Shown: positions 9,346 to 17,858 of the stretch, piece by piece
Position numbering within the stretch: the first letter of the stretch is position 1
Layout of the letters: every line of letters starts with the position of its first letter
DNA from: Kordia zhangzhouensis
Lineage (GTDB): Bacteria > Bacteroidota > Bacteroidia > Flavobacteriales > Flavobacteriaceae
Length of the DNA stretch: 64,000 nt
Direction of reading: 5' to 3'
Assembly: GCF_001005305.1 (NCBI RefSeq)
Contig: NZ_LBMH01000003.1
Coordinates: 496,001 to 560,000 of the forward strand
Position numbers and translations under genes: made by a program
Notes under the pieces: model-generated
The model's input: only the letters and a program-made list of their open reading frames with translations
Database searches by the model: none
Told to the model about the DNA's origin: nothing

Positions 9346-9563
9346 AATTCCGCATCTATTTTATTGATAAATCATTAATAAAAAGGCTTAAAAAGTTACA
9401 TTTACTAAAAAATACTCAAAACAACTATTTTTTCTTACTTTTAGACCTACAATAAGATGTATCTTGTCAATAGTCAAATTGCATAAGTGTACGGTTTATG
9501 CTACATTTATAAAAATAACGTGCTACGAATACAACTTAAAAACAGTACACACGTAAGTTTTTA

Positions 9564-9571
9564 TAATTTTG
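9564..9571 (+). promoter_or_regulatory. -7 box of Bacteroidota type ahead of the histidine kinase
   Basis: TAATTTTG matches the TAnnTTTG -7 consensus and lies 14 bases before the ATG of the kinase gene. No good TTTG -33 box was seen at the usual 19-21 base spacing, so confidence is limited. Confidence 0.4.
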
Positions 9572-9585
9572 CCCATTAATACTTT

Positions 9586-10590
9586 ATGAATTTTTCCGAT
9601 TATATTATTGCTGCTTTTATTTTACTTGGTGCTGTCATTATGTTTCTAAGTACACAGTATACCAAAAAAATATTTGACACACTTCCCAATAGTGAATTAC
9701 AAGGTAATTGGAAAAAACTACGAGTATTAATGTTTGTCTTTTTGGTAGGATATCTAGCTGTTGCTACCGTAGTAATTTTGGGACAAACTTCATTGTTAGC
9801 ATTTTTAGCAGGCATCATCTTTTTTATGGGTTCATTATTTGTATTCATAGTAGTTCGCACAGGTTTGGATAGTTTTCTAAAGTTGAAGGAACTATATCAA
9901 AATTTAGACGATACCGAATTAAAAAATAAAGAATTGGAACAGTTTGCCTACATTACTTCTCACGATTTAAAAACACCACTTCGCGGCATTTCAAGTTTGG
10001 CTTCCTTTATTAAAGAAGATTTGGAAGCGGGTGAAACCGAAGATGTGCAAGCACATATAGAAACCATGCAAGATCGTGTGATGCGCCTAGAAAGTTTGAT
10101 TGATGGAATTTTACAATATTCTAAAATTGGAAAAATAGTCCCTACTACTGTTGATTTCGAAGCTATAGTACTAGAAGAGTTTACAAATTATAAGGACCTA
10201 CCGAATGTTTCGTTTGCTACTCATGGAGAATTTCCTGTGGTCATGGGTGATCGTTTGCAATTGTCACAAGTGGTAGCCAATCTCATCAGTAATGCTATTA
10301 AATACAACGACAAAGACCATTGTAAAATTACAGTGTCTAGTATAGAAAAAACAAAATTTCATAAAATTATCTTTGAAGATAATGGTCCAGGCATTGATCC
10401 AAAATACCAGCAAAAGATTTTTGAAGTATTTCAAACGCTACAAGAAAAAGACAGTTACAATAGTACCGGACTAGGACTTGCCATTGTAAAAAAAATCATT
10501 GAAAAACACCAAGGAAAAATAGATGTTGAATCTGATGGAAAACTAGGAACGCAGTTTATTATTAAATATCCAAAGGAATTGAAACGATAA
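9586..10590 (+). CDS. orphan sensor histidine kinase
   Basis: A 334-residue membrane histidine kinase. The N-terminal 95 residues contain three hydrophobic segments with almost no periplasmic loop. A short coiled-coil linker (about 100-120) leads to the HisKA domain with the phospho-acceptor H126 in TSHDLKTPLRG. The HATPase domain has the N box NLISNAIKYN, the G1 box DNGPGIDP and the G2 box STGLGLAIVKK. There is no PAS, HAMP or receiver domain, and no response regulator gene in the window. The lack of a sensory loop suggests sensing within or at the membrane. A Bacteroidota -7 box lies just upstream. It may regulate the surrounding glycan genes, but nothing in the sequence proves this. Confidence 0.92.
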   Translation: MNFSDYIIAAFILLGAVIMFLSTQYTKKIFDTLPNSELQGNWKKLRVLMFVFLVGYLAVATVVILGQTSLLAFLAGIIFFMGSLFVFIVVRTGLDSFLKLKELYQNLDDTELKNKELEQFAYITSHDLKTPLRGISSLASFIKEDLEAGETEDVQAHIETMQDRVMRLESLIDGILQYSKIGKIVPTTVDFEAIVLEEFTNYKDLPNVSFATHGEFPVVMGDRLQLSQVVANLISNAIKYNDKDHCKITVSSIEKTKFHKIIFEDNGPGIDPKYQQKIFEVFQTLQEKDSYNSTGLGLAIVKKIIEKHQGKIDVESDGKLGTQFIIKYPKELKR

Positions 10591-10657
10591 AAAAGATTTA
10601 AGATAGCTTTAATATCTCCTTTTTTAAATAAAACCAACATCAACGTTAGATTTATAC

Positions 10658-12247
10658 TCACTCCACCAAATACATCACACCTTCTCCGGGTAACCAACGA
10701 TTATAGGTATATTTTTCAATCACTTTTTGATTTTTGTTGGGCTTAAACACTAAGGTATATACAGGTATAACTTGTTCCCACCATTTGTTTTGATCTTCCG
10801 AGAAGAAATTCCACGTAACGTATTCTACGCCGCCTTGTATTTGATTTTTTGGCACCGTTTCCGTGAGTTCGTTTAAAACTTGCCAACGTACCCGATTCCA
10901 CGCTAAATGATCGTGCACCGCACTAATAGAAAACCACGCTAAAATTCCTAAGAAACCATAACTTACATATTTCGACCAACGCTTTGGAAGTAGTTGCAAG
11001 TTTGTTCCCAAGAAAATAATCGAAATTGGAAGTAATGGTAATAAATAGCGATCATACACACCAACAATTAAAAACGGTGTTAAGTAGACGACAAAGAACA
11101 CAAATGAGAGAACTACTAGCGAATCTATTTTTTCTTTCTTAAAAACACTTACTATAATTCTACGAATCTGAAAAATGAACGTAACGCTTGAAATAATTCC
11201 AATGCATGTAATGACTTGCCAAAACCAATATGGCGCCGTCGGATCGGGACTTTGCGTAAAGTTACCCGCATGATCGTGTAACGTCGTTGGTCCGACACCA
11301 AAATCGATCCAAATATTGTCTAAACTTGGCAATACTTTTCCAAGTTTCATCAAATATAACGTCACGCCAACAGTCCACAGAATTGTCCAAATCATATAGC
11401 CTTTGAATTGATAACGACGCATATATAAGAGATGAATTGGCAACAAAAACAATCCTAAATACGTCAAGCTTTCAAACAGATAGGAAAAAATAATGACAAG
11501 CAGTCCTTTTCGTAGGTTTTTGATATTGTCAAGCAACAAATGAAATTTCGTATTGTATCGTTCTTGTAGCAAATCGTTCGATTCCATAATATACGAGAAT
11601 ACTAATGAAAAAAGCACCATTGCTAGCAAAGGAGCAATCGCTTTCAATAAGTTTCTCCAATTTCGCTGTTTTGTCAACAAAAACGTGATCATCCACACGA
11701 GTGGAAAAACCCACGCCAATTGCCGAATGGTGAATGCCCAATAACTAAAGAAGATTGCCCATAAAATCGGTTGCCATTGATCTGTTTTCAATGCTTTCGC
11801 AAAGAAATAAAATGTCCAAATTGTTAGACACATAAAAGGCACATCGGTCATAAATGAAAACGACAAGGATAAAAATATCGGATTTAGCATGCATAACAAT
11901 ACACCAATCCAGGTAAACCACCGTGAAATGTTAGTCAATTTACAGAGTTCGTATATACCAATACTTGTAGCAAAACCCATTACCAATGTAGACCAACGCA
12001 ACACCGTAAAAGAAAAACCGAAAATTTCTGTGAATAATGCGCCCCAATACACATGTCCAACCAAGGTCATTTCTCCCCAATTGTAAAGTTTTAGATAACC
12101 TTCTTCCGTAAGGGTTTTGACTGATTTGCCATAACACCAATCGTCGTTCAATGGAAAATCACCTATCGGATTGATTATTACAATCAACAGTAACCACAAA
12201 AAAAGCAATGCTAGATAATCTTTATATTTATAAAAAAATGCGCTCAT
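10658..12247 (-). CDS. GT39/PMT_2-type membrane glycosyltransferase
   Basis: A 529-residue integral membrane protein with about eleven hydrophobic segments and a soluble C-terminal 70 residues. The first outer loop carries the acidic pair in FPLNDDWCYGKSV (residues about 29-41), typical of the PMT_2 (dolichyl-phosphate-mannose-protein mannosyltransferase-like) family in the GT-C superfamily. Enzymes of this type use polyprenyl-phosphate sugars to glycosylate lipids or proteins in the periplasm. Its start overlaps the stop of the SGNH gene at 12244 by four bases, a classic coupled pair. It converges on the histidine kinase gene. Donor and acceptor are unknown. Confidence 0.8.
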   Translation of the reverse strand: MSAFFYKYKDYLALLFLWLLLIVIINPIGDFPLNDDWCYGKSVKTLTEEGYLKLYNWGEMTLVGHVYWGALFTEIFGFSFTVLRWSTLVMGFATSIGIYELCKLTNISRWFTWIGVLLCMLNPIFLSLSFSFMTDVPFMCLTIWTFYFFAKALKTDQWQPILWAIFFSYWAFTIRQLAWVFPLVWMITFLLTKQRNWRNLLKAIAPLLAMVLFSLVFSYIMESNDLLQERYNTKFHLLLDNIKNLRKGLLVIIFSYLFESLTYLGLFLLPIHLLYMRRYQFKGYMIWTILWTVGVTLYLMKLGKVLPSLDNIWIDFGVGPTTLHDHAGNFTQSPDPTAPYWFWQVITCIGIISSVTFIFQIRRIIVSVFKKEKIDSLVVLSFVFFVVYLTPFLIVGVYDRYLLPLLPISIIFLGTNLQLLPKRWSKYVSYGFLGILAWFSISAVHDHLAWNRVRWQVLNELTETVPKNQIQGGVEYVTWNFFSEDQNKWWEQVIPVYTLVFKPNKNQKVIEKYTYNRWLPGEGVMYLVE

Positions 12248-13368
12248 TTGCCCTTGTAATAGGTAAAGTACGACTGAATTTCTTTTTTAGCGAAGGCATT
12301 TCCTGACTCACTCCAATGCCCGTCACACGGTAAAAATAATGCTTGGTATTCTTCTTCTTTAAAACGATTTGTTTTTGGTAATAAGTCTAAATATGCAATG
12401 TTTGCACTGTCGCAAAACGCTTTTAATTGTTTACCCAACGGATTTTCCCCATGTTGGCGATAGGCTTTGATTTCTTTTTCTATTGGAATGCTATACACCA
12501 TTACCGGTCGATTGCCTGCCAAGCATTTAATTTCTTCCAATGCATATTTCATACGATCAAATTGCGCTTGCGTATAATTAAAATAACTTGGCACTTTTGA
12601 AGTATCCAATAATTCGTCTTCAGGAATCGCTTTGACACGTTGCATGACCTTTAAATAGCGATACATATTGTAAGAATATGTGAAATTTTTAAGCAATTTG
12701 TGAATGAAACGTTGCTTAGTTGGTTGTGCTTTAGAATCTTCTCTATTTTTAGTATGATATACCATTTCGTAGTCAGGATACGTTCCTTTTAAAAATGGCT
12801 TGTAGCGATCTCCTCCAACGTGTAACGCAATATCATAATCATCATCAATAAAATCGTTAGAAGGTAAAACACCTATCAAAACCGCATCATGCGCATAGTT
12901 TTGCGCGAAGGTTTTATATAGCATCATATACTGAATCGGACCAAAATTTCCCGCCAAGCCAAAGTTTAAATGTGGAATTTGAGTGTTAGTTTCCAACAAG
13001 TTCGTTAATCGATTATTGGCTAATACGCCGATACCTTCTGTAAACGAATCGCCCAAAGCAATGACACGCTTTGGAGAAGATTCTATGGTACGCTCTACAT
13101 CTCGAAACCCTTTTGAATTAGTTTTATATACGACATCAAAACAGTATTTTTTCTGACGATATTCGTCATTTGGCAAGTGCAGTGTTCCAAAATCATCATT
13201 CAAATCAAACCAAAAGTTTTGTGTGTTTTGAAATGTATAGGTTGGCAATTCAATCTTGATTTCTGCGGCACGAATATAAATCGCCAATACAATTTCAAGC
13301 AACACAAACGTAATCCCAAAAATGATTATTAAGTTTTTAAGCGGTTTTATAAGGTATTTTTTAAACAA
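12244..13368 (-). CDS. membrane-anchored SGNH/GDSL-family protein (2)
   Basis: A 374-residue protein with an N-terminal membrane anchor (residues about 9-32) and an extracytoplasmic SGNH domain. Block I is ALGDSFTEG with D107/S108. The oxyanion glycine is in FGLAGNFGP, block III in GVLPSNDF, and the catalytic D349/H351 in CDGHWSESGN. The DGHW form of the last block is typical of AlgX/AlgJ-like and DHHW-family proteins that handle acetyl groups on polysaccharides. It is the first gene of a two-gene operon with the GT39-like gene, whose ATG overlaps its stop. That coupling suggests that glycosyl transfer and acyl modification act on the same molecule, which is inferred. Confidence 0.82.
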   Translation of the reverse strand: MFKKYLIKPLKNLIIIFGITFVLLEIVLAIYIRAAEIKIELPTYTFQNTQNFWFDLNDDFGTLHLPNDEYRQKKYCFDVVYKTNSKGFRDVERTIESSPKRVIALGDSFTEGIGVLANNRLTNLLETNTQIPHLNFGLAGNFGPIQYMMLYKTFAQNYAHDAVLIGVLPSNDFIDDDYDIALHVGGDRYKPFLKGTYPDYEMVYHTKNREDSKAQPTKQRFIHKLLKNFTYSYNMYRYLKVMQRVKAIPEDELLDTSKVPSYFNYTQAQFDRMKYALEEIKCLAGNRPVMVYSIPIEKEIKAYRQHGENPLGKQLKAFCDSANIAYLDLLPKTNRFKEEEYQALFLPCDGHWSESGNAFAKKEIQSYFTYYKGK

Positions 13369-13584
13369 GCTTCTTTAGTTGGTTGATGGTTGATAAAAAC
13401 AAATATAACATGTATGTGGAAAGATTTTCATAGAATTAAAAAAATATCAACAAACAATTGTAAATAATGAATTTGGATTGGGTTCATTTTAAGTAAAGAC
13501 AAAAGTAACAGTATTTAAAATCTATATTTTGACATACATTTTCCATTAAGATTTGTAGTTTTACACTTTCGTACGAAAATAGCT

Positions 13585-14655
13585 ATGAGCATTGCCACAC
13601 TAAAAAAGATTAATAAACGCGTACTACCAAATAAGTACTTTTTTGCTCCCGAATGGATGATTCTGGGTGTAAATAATGTATGCAATCTACATTGCAAGAT
13701 GTGCGATGTGGGAACAAAGAATTTGGAAACGAATTTTGCTCAAAATCTCGTGGGAACACGTCCTTTGCACATGCCGTTAGAATTGATTGAGAAGATTATT
13801 GATCAAATGGCGCGTTTTTATCCGACTTCAAAATTAGGCTATGCGTTTACCGAACCTTTAGTGTATAAACACTTGGAAGCGTCGTTGGCGTATGCTAAAC
13901 AGAAAAATATTCACACATCTGTCACTACAAATGCATTAACACTAAAGCAGAAAGCTAAAATTGTAGCAAATAGTGATGTATTTATTTCGTTAGATGGTCC
14001 ACAAGATATTCACAACGAAATTCGTGGACATAAAAAGTCATTTCAAAAAGCCATTGAAGGTATTGAAGAAGTGTTATTGATTAACCCAAAAGCAACGATT
14101 GGTGTTTTTTGTGTAATCACAGAGTGGAATATTGGTCATTTAGTGGAATTTTTGGAGTTTTTTAAAGATTATCCGTTACAACAGATTGGGTTTATGCATT
14201 CCAACTTCACGGAACAACGTATTGCCGATATGCACAATGAAATTTGGGCACATTCGTATCCAGCAACTGCCTCTAACGTAGATGAAGTCAATATTGACAA
14301 TTTTGATCTAGATACTTTGTGGGAAGAAATTGTAGAAATAAAATCCAAAACATATACATTTCCTGTGAGCTTTTCCCCAGAAATTGCTTCTAAGCAAAAG
14401 TTGTATGAATTTTATCATCAACCTGAAAAGAGGATTGGAAAAATGTGTAATGACATTTTTACTAATATTATGATTAAATCTGACGGAAGTGTAATTCCTG
14501 CACATGGAAGATGCTACAATTTACAATTGGGGAATTTGTATGAAGAAAACTTAAAACAAATTTGGAATGGTCGAGTATTGGCTAAATTCCGTACAGACTT
14601 AGCTAAAAATGGTGGTTTACTACCTGCTTGTAGTCGTTGTTGCAGTGCTTTTTAA
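13585..14655 (+). CDS. radical SAM/SPASM domain enzyme
   Basis: A 356-residue radical SAM enzyme. The [4Fe-4S] motif CNLHCKMC uses C33, C37 and C40; the GxIRGxxxxF-like element is in DIHNEIRGHKKSF. The C-terminal SPASM region has cysteines in KMCNDIF, HGRCYN and ACSRCC, preceded by the typical GNLYEENLKQIWNG. SPASM enzymes bind auxiliary iron-sulfur clusters and act on peptides, sugars or small molecules. It starts a forward run: B12 radical SAM enzyme (34-base gap), methyltransferase, acyltransferase and SGNH protein. No peptide precursor gene is adjacent, so a sugar or lipid substrate is more likely than a RiPP; this is inference. Confidence 0.9.
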   Translation: MSIATLKKINKRVLPNKYFFAPEWMILGVNNVCNLHCKMCDVGTKNLETNFAQNLVGTRPLHMPLELIEKIIDQMARFYPTSKLGYAFTEPLVYKHLEASLAYAKQKNIHTSVTTNALTLKQKAKIVANSDVFISLDGPQDIHNEIRGHKKSFQKAIEGIEEVLLINPKATIGVFCVITEWNIGHLVEFLEFFKDYPLQQIGFMHSNFTEQRIADMHNEIWAHSYPATASNVDEVNIDNFDLDTLWEEIVEIKSKTYTFPVSFSPEIASKQKLYEFYHQPEKRIGKMCNDIFTNIMIKSDGSVIPAHGRCYNLQLGNLYEENLKQIWNGRVLAKFRTDLAKNGGLLPACSRCCSAF

Positions 14656-14689
14656 GCAAATAAATATGGACAGTTAGTTAATAGAATTC

Positions 14690-16210
14690 ATGGGAAACAA
14701 AATCATCATATTCAATCCACGAAGTGCCAATGCAAAACATCGCATTCCAAATACTATTATTCAAGTAGGCGCAGCAATTCACGGAAAATATGACTATGTT
14801 TTTGTGGATGGAAATATGGAAAAAGACCCTTGGGTAACAATTTCCAATTATTTTGCCACAGGTGAGTTTAAATATTTCTGTTTAACTGTGATGCCTGGAC
14901 CACAATTGAAACAAGCAATTCCCTACACAAAAAAAATCAAAGAATTATATCCAGACTCAATCAATATTTGGGGAGGTTATTTTGCATCCAATCAATACAA
15001 AGTGTGTTTAAATTCCGGCTATGTAGATTATATCATCAATGGTCCTGGTGACAATACGTTTCCTCAATTACTAGATGTGTTGGAAGGAAAAAGTGATGAA
15101 AAATTGTCCTTGATTCGCAATTTAATCTTCAAAGATGAAAATGGTAAAATCGTACAAACGGTCAAAGAAGCCTTGCTTGATCAAGATGCCTTGCCTGCCT
15201 ATCCGTATGAATATTTCAATACTTTTTATCCACTAGAACGATATTTAGCAAAAACATTTATGGGGCAAAAAACCTTTGCGTATCATTCTAGTATGGGATG
15301 CCCTTTTAGTTGTTCTTTTTGTGCTGTTGTTCCAATTTATAATGCCCGTTGGAAAGCAAAATCGGCTGCAAATGTGTATCAAGACATCAAATATTTTAAA
15401 GATACGTACGGAATTGATGCTGTAGAATTTCATGATAATAACTTTTTTACCTCTAAAAAGCGTGTTATAGAATTTTCTGAGTTAATGATCAACGAGAATA
15501 TTCAATGGTGGGGCGAAGGGCGAATTGACACCATCAACAAATATTCGGATGAAGAATTACATTACATGCGAAAAGCAGGTTGTAGAATGATTTTTTTAGG
15601 CGCTGAGACCGGAAACGACGAAGTGTTGAAACAAATGAATAAAGGAGGTACACAATCAGGTCAAATGATTAAGGATTTTGTACTACGCATGAAAAAAGTA
15701 GATATTATTCCCGAGTTATCTTTTGTATTAGGCTTACCAGGAAAAAATGAGCAAAAGGTCTACGAGCAAATTTTGTGGGATATCAACTTTATTCGAGAAA
15801 TTAAAAACATTAATCCCTACGCAGAGATTATTATTTATTTGTACAGCCCTGTACCAACAGAAGGCTCCGAATTATATCAACAAATTATTGATGCTGGATT
15901 TTCATTTCCTACCAAATTAGAAGAGTGGATTGAGCCAAGTTGGGAAAAGTTCGATTTACGAAAAAATCCGTTAACGCCTTGGTTAAAACCGTATATGATT
16001 GATAAGATTCAAAATTTTGAAACTGTATTAAACGGTTATTATCCGACCGCTTCTGATTTTCGGATTAAAGGGTATAAAAAATGGTTACTCAAAATGGCCT
16101 CTGGTTACCGATTCAAATATGGATGGTACAAATTTCCATACGAAATCAAAGTCATGCATAAAATCTGGAAATACCGTCAACCTGAAATAGAAGGTTTTTA
16201 TTCAGAATAA
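14690..16210 (+). CDS. B12-binding-domain radical SAM enzyme
   Basis: A 506-residue enzyme with an N-terminal Rossmann-like cobalamin-binding domain (about 1-170; IIIFNPRSANAKH, INIWGGYFASN, YVDYIINGPGDNT). It is followed by a radical SAM barrel with C204, C208 and C211 in GCPFSCSFC. Other barrel elements are EFHDNNFF, WWGEGRID and FLGAETGNDEVL. The classical DxHxxG cobalamin loop is not obvious, so cobalamin may bind base-on or not at all. This family does methylations at unactivated carbons, ring contractions and cyclisations (BchE-, hopanoid- or fosfomycin-type chemistry). It lies between a SPASM enzyme and a small methyltransferase. The reaction is unknown; the architecture is secure. Confidence 0.9.
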   Translation: MGNKIIIFNPRSANAKHRIPNTIIQVGAAIHGKYDYVFVDGNMEKDPWVTISNYFATGEFKYFCLTVMPGPQLKQAIPYTKKIKELYPDSINIWGGYFASNQYKVCLNSGYVDYIINGPGDNTFPQLLDVLEGKSDEKLSLIRNLIFKDENGKIVQTVKEALLDQDALPAYPYEYFNTFYPLERYLAKTFMGQKTFAYHSSMGCPFSCSFCAVVPIYNARWKAKSAANVYQDIKYFKDTYGIDAVEFHDNNFFTSKKRVIEFSELMINENIQWWGEGRIDTINKYSDEELHYMRKAGCRMIFLGAETGNDEVLKQMNKGGTQSGQMIKDFVLRMKKVDIIPELSFVLGLPGKNEQKVYEQILWDINFIREIKNINPYAEIIIYLYSPVPTEGSELYQQIIDAGFSFPTKLEEWIEPSWEKFDLRKNPLTPWLKPYMIDKIQNFETVLNGYYPTASDFRIKGYKKWLLKMASGYRFKYGWYKFPYEIKVMHKIWKYRQPEIEGFYSE

Positions 16211-16221
16211 TCCGCTAGAAC

Positions 16222-16881
16222 ATGCTTAAAAAGTTAAAAAAAATCTTATTTCCTGTAGTGAAATTTGCCTTTGATACGTATCACTCCAAAGAACGAACTT
16301 TTACGTATGAAGATATTACAGTAGAGATTAGCTCTGAAGTATTTCCTCCGCATTTTACCATTAGCACCAAAATCTTACTCAACTATATAAAACCTTTAAA
16401 TCTGTTAGGCAAAAAAGTACTTGAATTAGGTTGTGGATCAGGGATTATTTCATTGTATGCTGCCTCTAAAGGAGCAAATGTAACAGCTACTGATATTAAT
16501 CAAATTGCAATTAGAGCACTAAAAGAAGCTTCTAAAAAGAATGAAATTCCTGTGAAGGTGGTCTATTCAAATCTGTTTGAAAATATTTCTGAGGAAACCT
16601 TTGATTATGTGATTATCAATCCGCCATACTATCCAAAAACACCACAGAATGATAAAGAACGAGCATGGTTTTGCGGAGAAGATTTTGAGTATTTCAAAAA
16701 TTTATTTGCACAACTTTCCAATCATTTGGCCATAAATACATGGATGATTCTTTCGGAAGATTGCGAAATTGAACACATCAAGCAATTGGCTAGCAATGAG
16801 CAACTTCATATGGAGTTAATCTTTGAAAAAAGTGTTGTAAAAGAGAAAAACTATATCTTTAGCATTCAAAAACTGTCTTAA
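16222..16881 (+). CDS. class I SAM-dependent methyltransferase (MTS/HemK-like)
   Basis: A 219-residue methyltransferase. Motif I is VLELGCGSGII near residues 65-75, the acidic motif II is TATDINQIAI, and the NPPY motif is at residues 133-136. NPPY is characteristic of enzymes that methylate planar nitrogens (nucleobases, glutamine amide), although the broad MTS family also includes other substrates. It starts 11 bases after the B12 radical SAM gene and ends two bases before the acyltransferase gene, so it belongs to this tight operon. In this context a role in modifying the same product as the radical SAM enzymes is inferred; the NPPY motif would suggest an N-methyl group. Confidence 0.85.
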   Translation: MLKKLKKILFPVVKFAFDTYHSKERTFTYEDITVEISSEVFPPHFTISTKILLNYIKPLNLLGKKVLELGCGSGIISLYAASKGANVTATDINQIAIRALKEASKKNEIPVKVVYSNLFENISEETFDYVIINPPYYPKTPQNDKERAWFCGEDFEYFKNLFAQLSNHLAINTWMILSEDCEIEHIKQLASNEQLHMELIFEKSVVKEKNYIFSIQKLS

Positions 16882-16883
16882 CA

Positions 16884-17846
16884 TTGCAAACAGCTACACG
16901 AAATATATTGCTTGATATTTTAAAAGTTATCGCAGCGACATTAGTTATTTCAACACATTGTAGAGTTCTGTTAGATTATAATCAGTTTGCCTACCACATT
17001 ACGAACAATCATTTTTTTAGAATTACAATCCCTTTCTTTTTTTGCATCAACGGCTTCTATTTATACACTGTTTTTCAAAAAAAAAACATTCGCGCTTGGA
17101 TTAAACGGGTAGGAATTTTGTATATCATTTGGATGTTAATCTTTAGTTATTTTTGGATTACACCTGTATTAGAGCAACCGTTAAAAATCATTTCGACATT
17201 TTTCTTCGGATTTACCCATTTATGGTATTTGGCAGCACTTTTTTTGGGTGGACTGTTATTGTATGTGTTTCGAAAATACTCAAATACTTTTTTGCTTACT
17301 TCAGCATTCATATTGTATTTTATAGGATTTACGATACAAACATTGAGCAATTACAACACAATTACAGAACCTTTGCTATTGGTCAAATTGATTAATTACT
17401 CCCCAATATATCGCAATTTTCTATTCTTTGGATTTCCATTTTTAAGTATAGGATACGTCATACATCGCAGCAAATTTCACTTAAAAATTAAAAAATCTGT
17501 TGTCCTATTACTTTTAATCTGTAGTTTTTTATTGCTACTATTGGAAGGCTTTTTGAGTTATAATATTTATACAGAGGGAACTTTTAATATGAGTGCTTCT
17601 TTCTTGTTTATTGGTCCTATTTTATTGATTACTGCCTTTACATTTACTGTAAAATCAAATATAAACAGCAAAAAGTTATCTAACTTTGCCATCGCATTAT
17701 ATTTGGTACATCCATTAATTTTAGTATTGATATATCATTTTTTTACGTTAGATTCGGCATTGCTAACAGTAATAACCGTATTGTTATCTGGAATTGCCAG
17801 TTATCTTTTGATAATACTCAACAAAAAAGTAACGTATATTTTATAA
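16884..17846 (+). CDS. acyltransferase family 3 (OafA/YrhL-like) membrane protein
   Basis: A 320-residue integral membrane protein with about ten helices. The start shows the family pattern: a first helix with LLDILKVIAATLVISTHC, a histidine in helix 1 and then PFFFCINGFYL, matching the conserved H and FFxxSGF of the Acyl_transf_3 family. These proteins carry acetyl or other acyl groups across the membrane for O-acylation of glycans, often with an SGNH partner. The start is TTG at 16884, two bases after the methyltransferase stop; no ATG fits nearby. A separate SGNH protein follows 12 bases downstream, making a split AT3-SGNH pair likely. Confidence 0.85.
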   Translation: MQTATRNILLDILKVIAATLVISTHCRVLLDYNQFAYHITNNHFFRITIPFFFCINGFYLYTVFQKKNIRAWIKRVGILYIIWMLIFSYFWITPVLEQPLKIISTFFFGFTHLWYLAALFLGGLLLYVFRKYSNTFLLTSAFILYFIGFTIQTLSNYNTITEPLLLVKLINYSPIYRNFLFFGFPFLSIGYVIHRSKFHLKIKKSVVLLLLICSFLLLLLEGFLSYNIYTEGTFNMSASFLFIGPILLITAFTFTVKSNINSKKLSNFAIALYLVHPLILVLIYHFFTLDSALLTVITVLLSGIASYLLIILNKKVTYIL

Positions 17847-17858
17847 ATCATCACAGTC

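Noticed and set aside
9162-9347. Minus-strand 61-codon frame with a 14-residue internal repeat
   Set aside because: The repeat comes from the 42-base DNA repeats; it overlaps the end of the SGNH gene, is Cys/Phe-rich without a recognisable fold and has no supporting start context.
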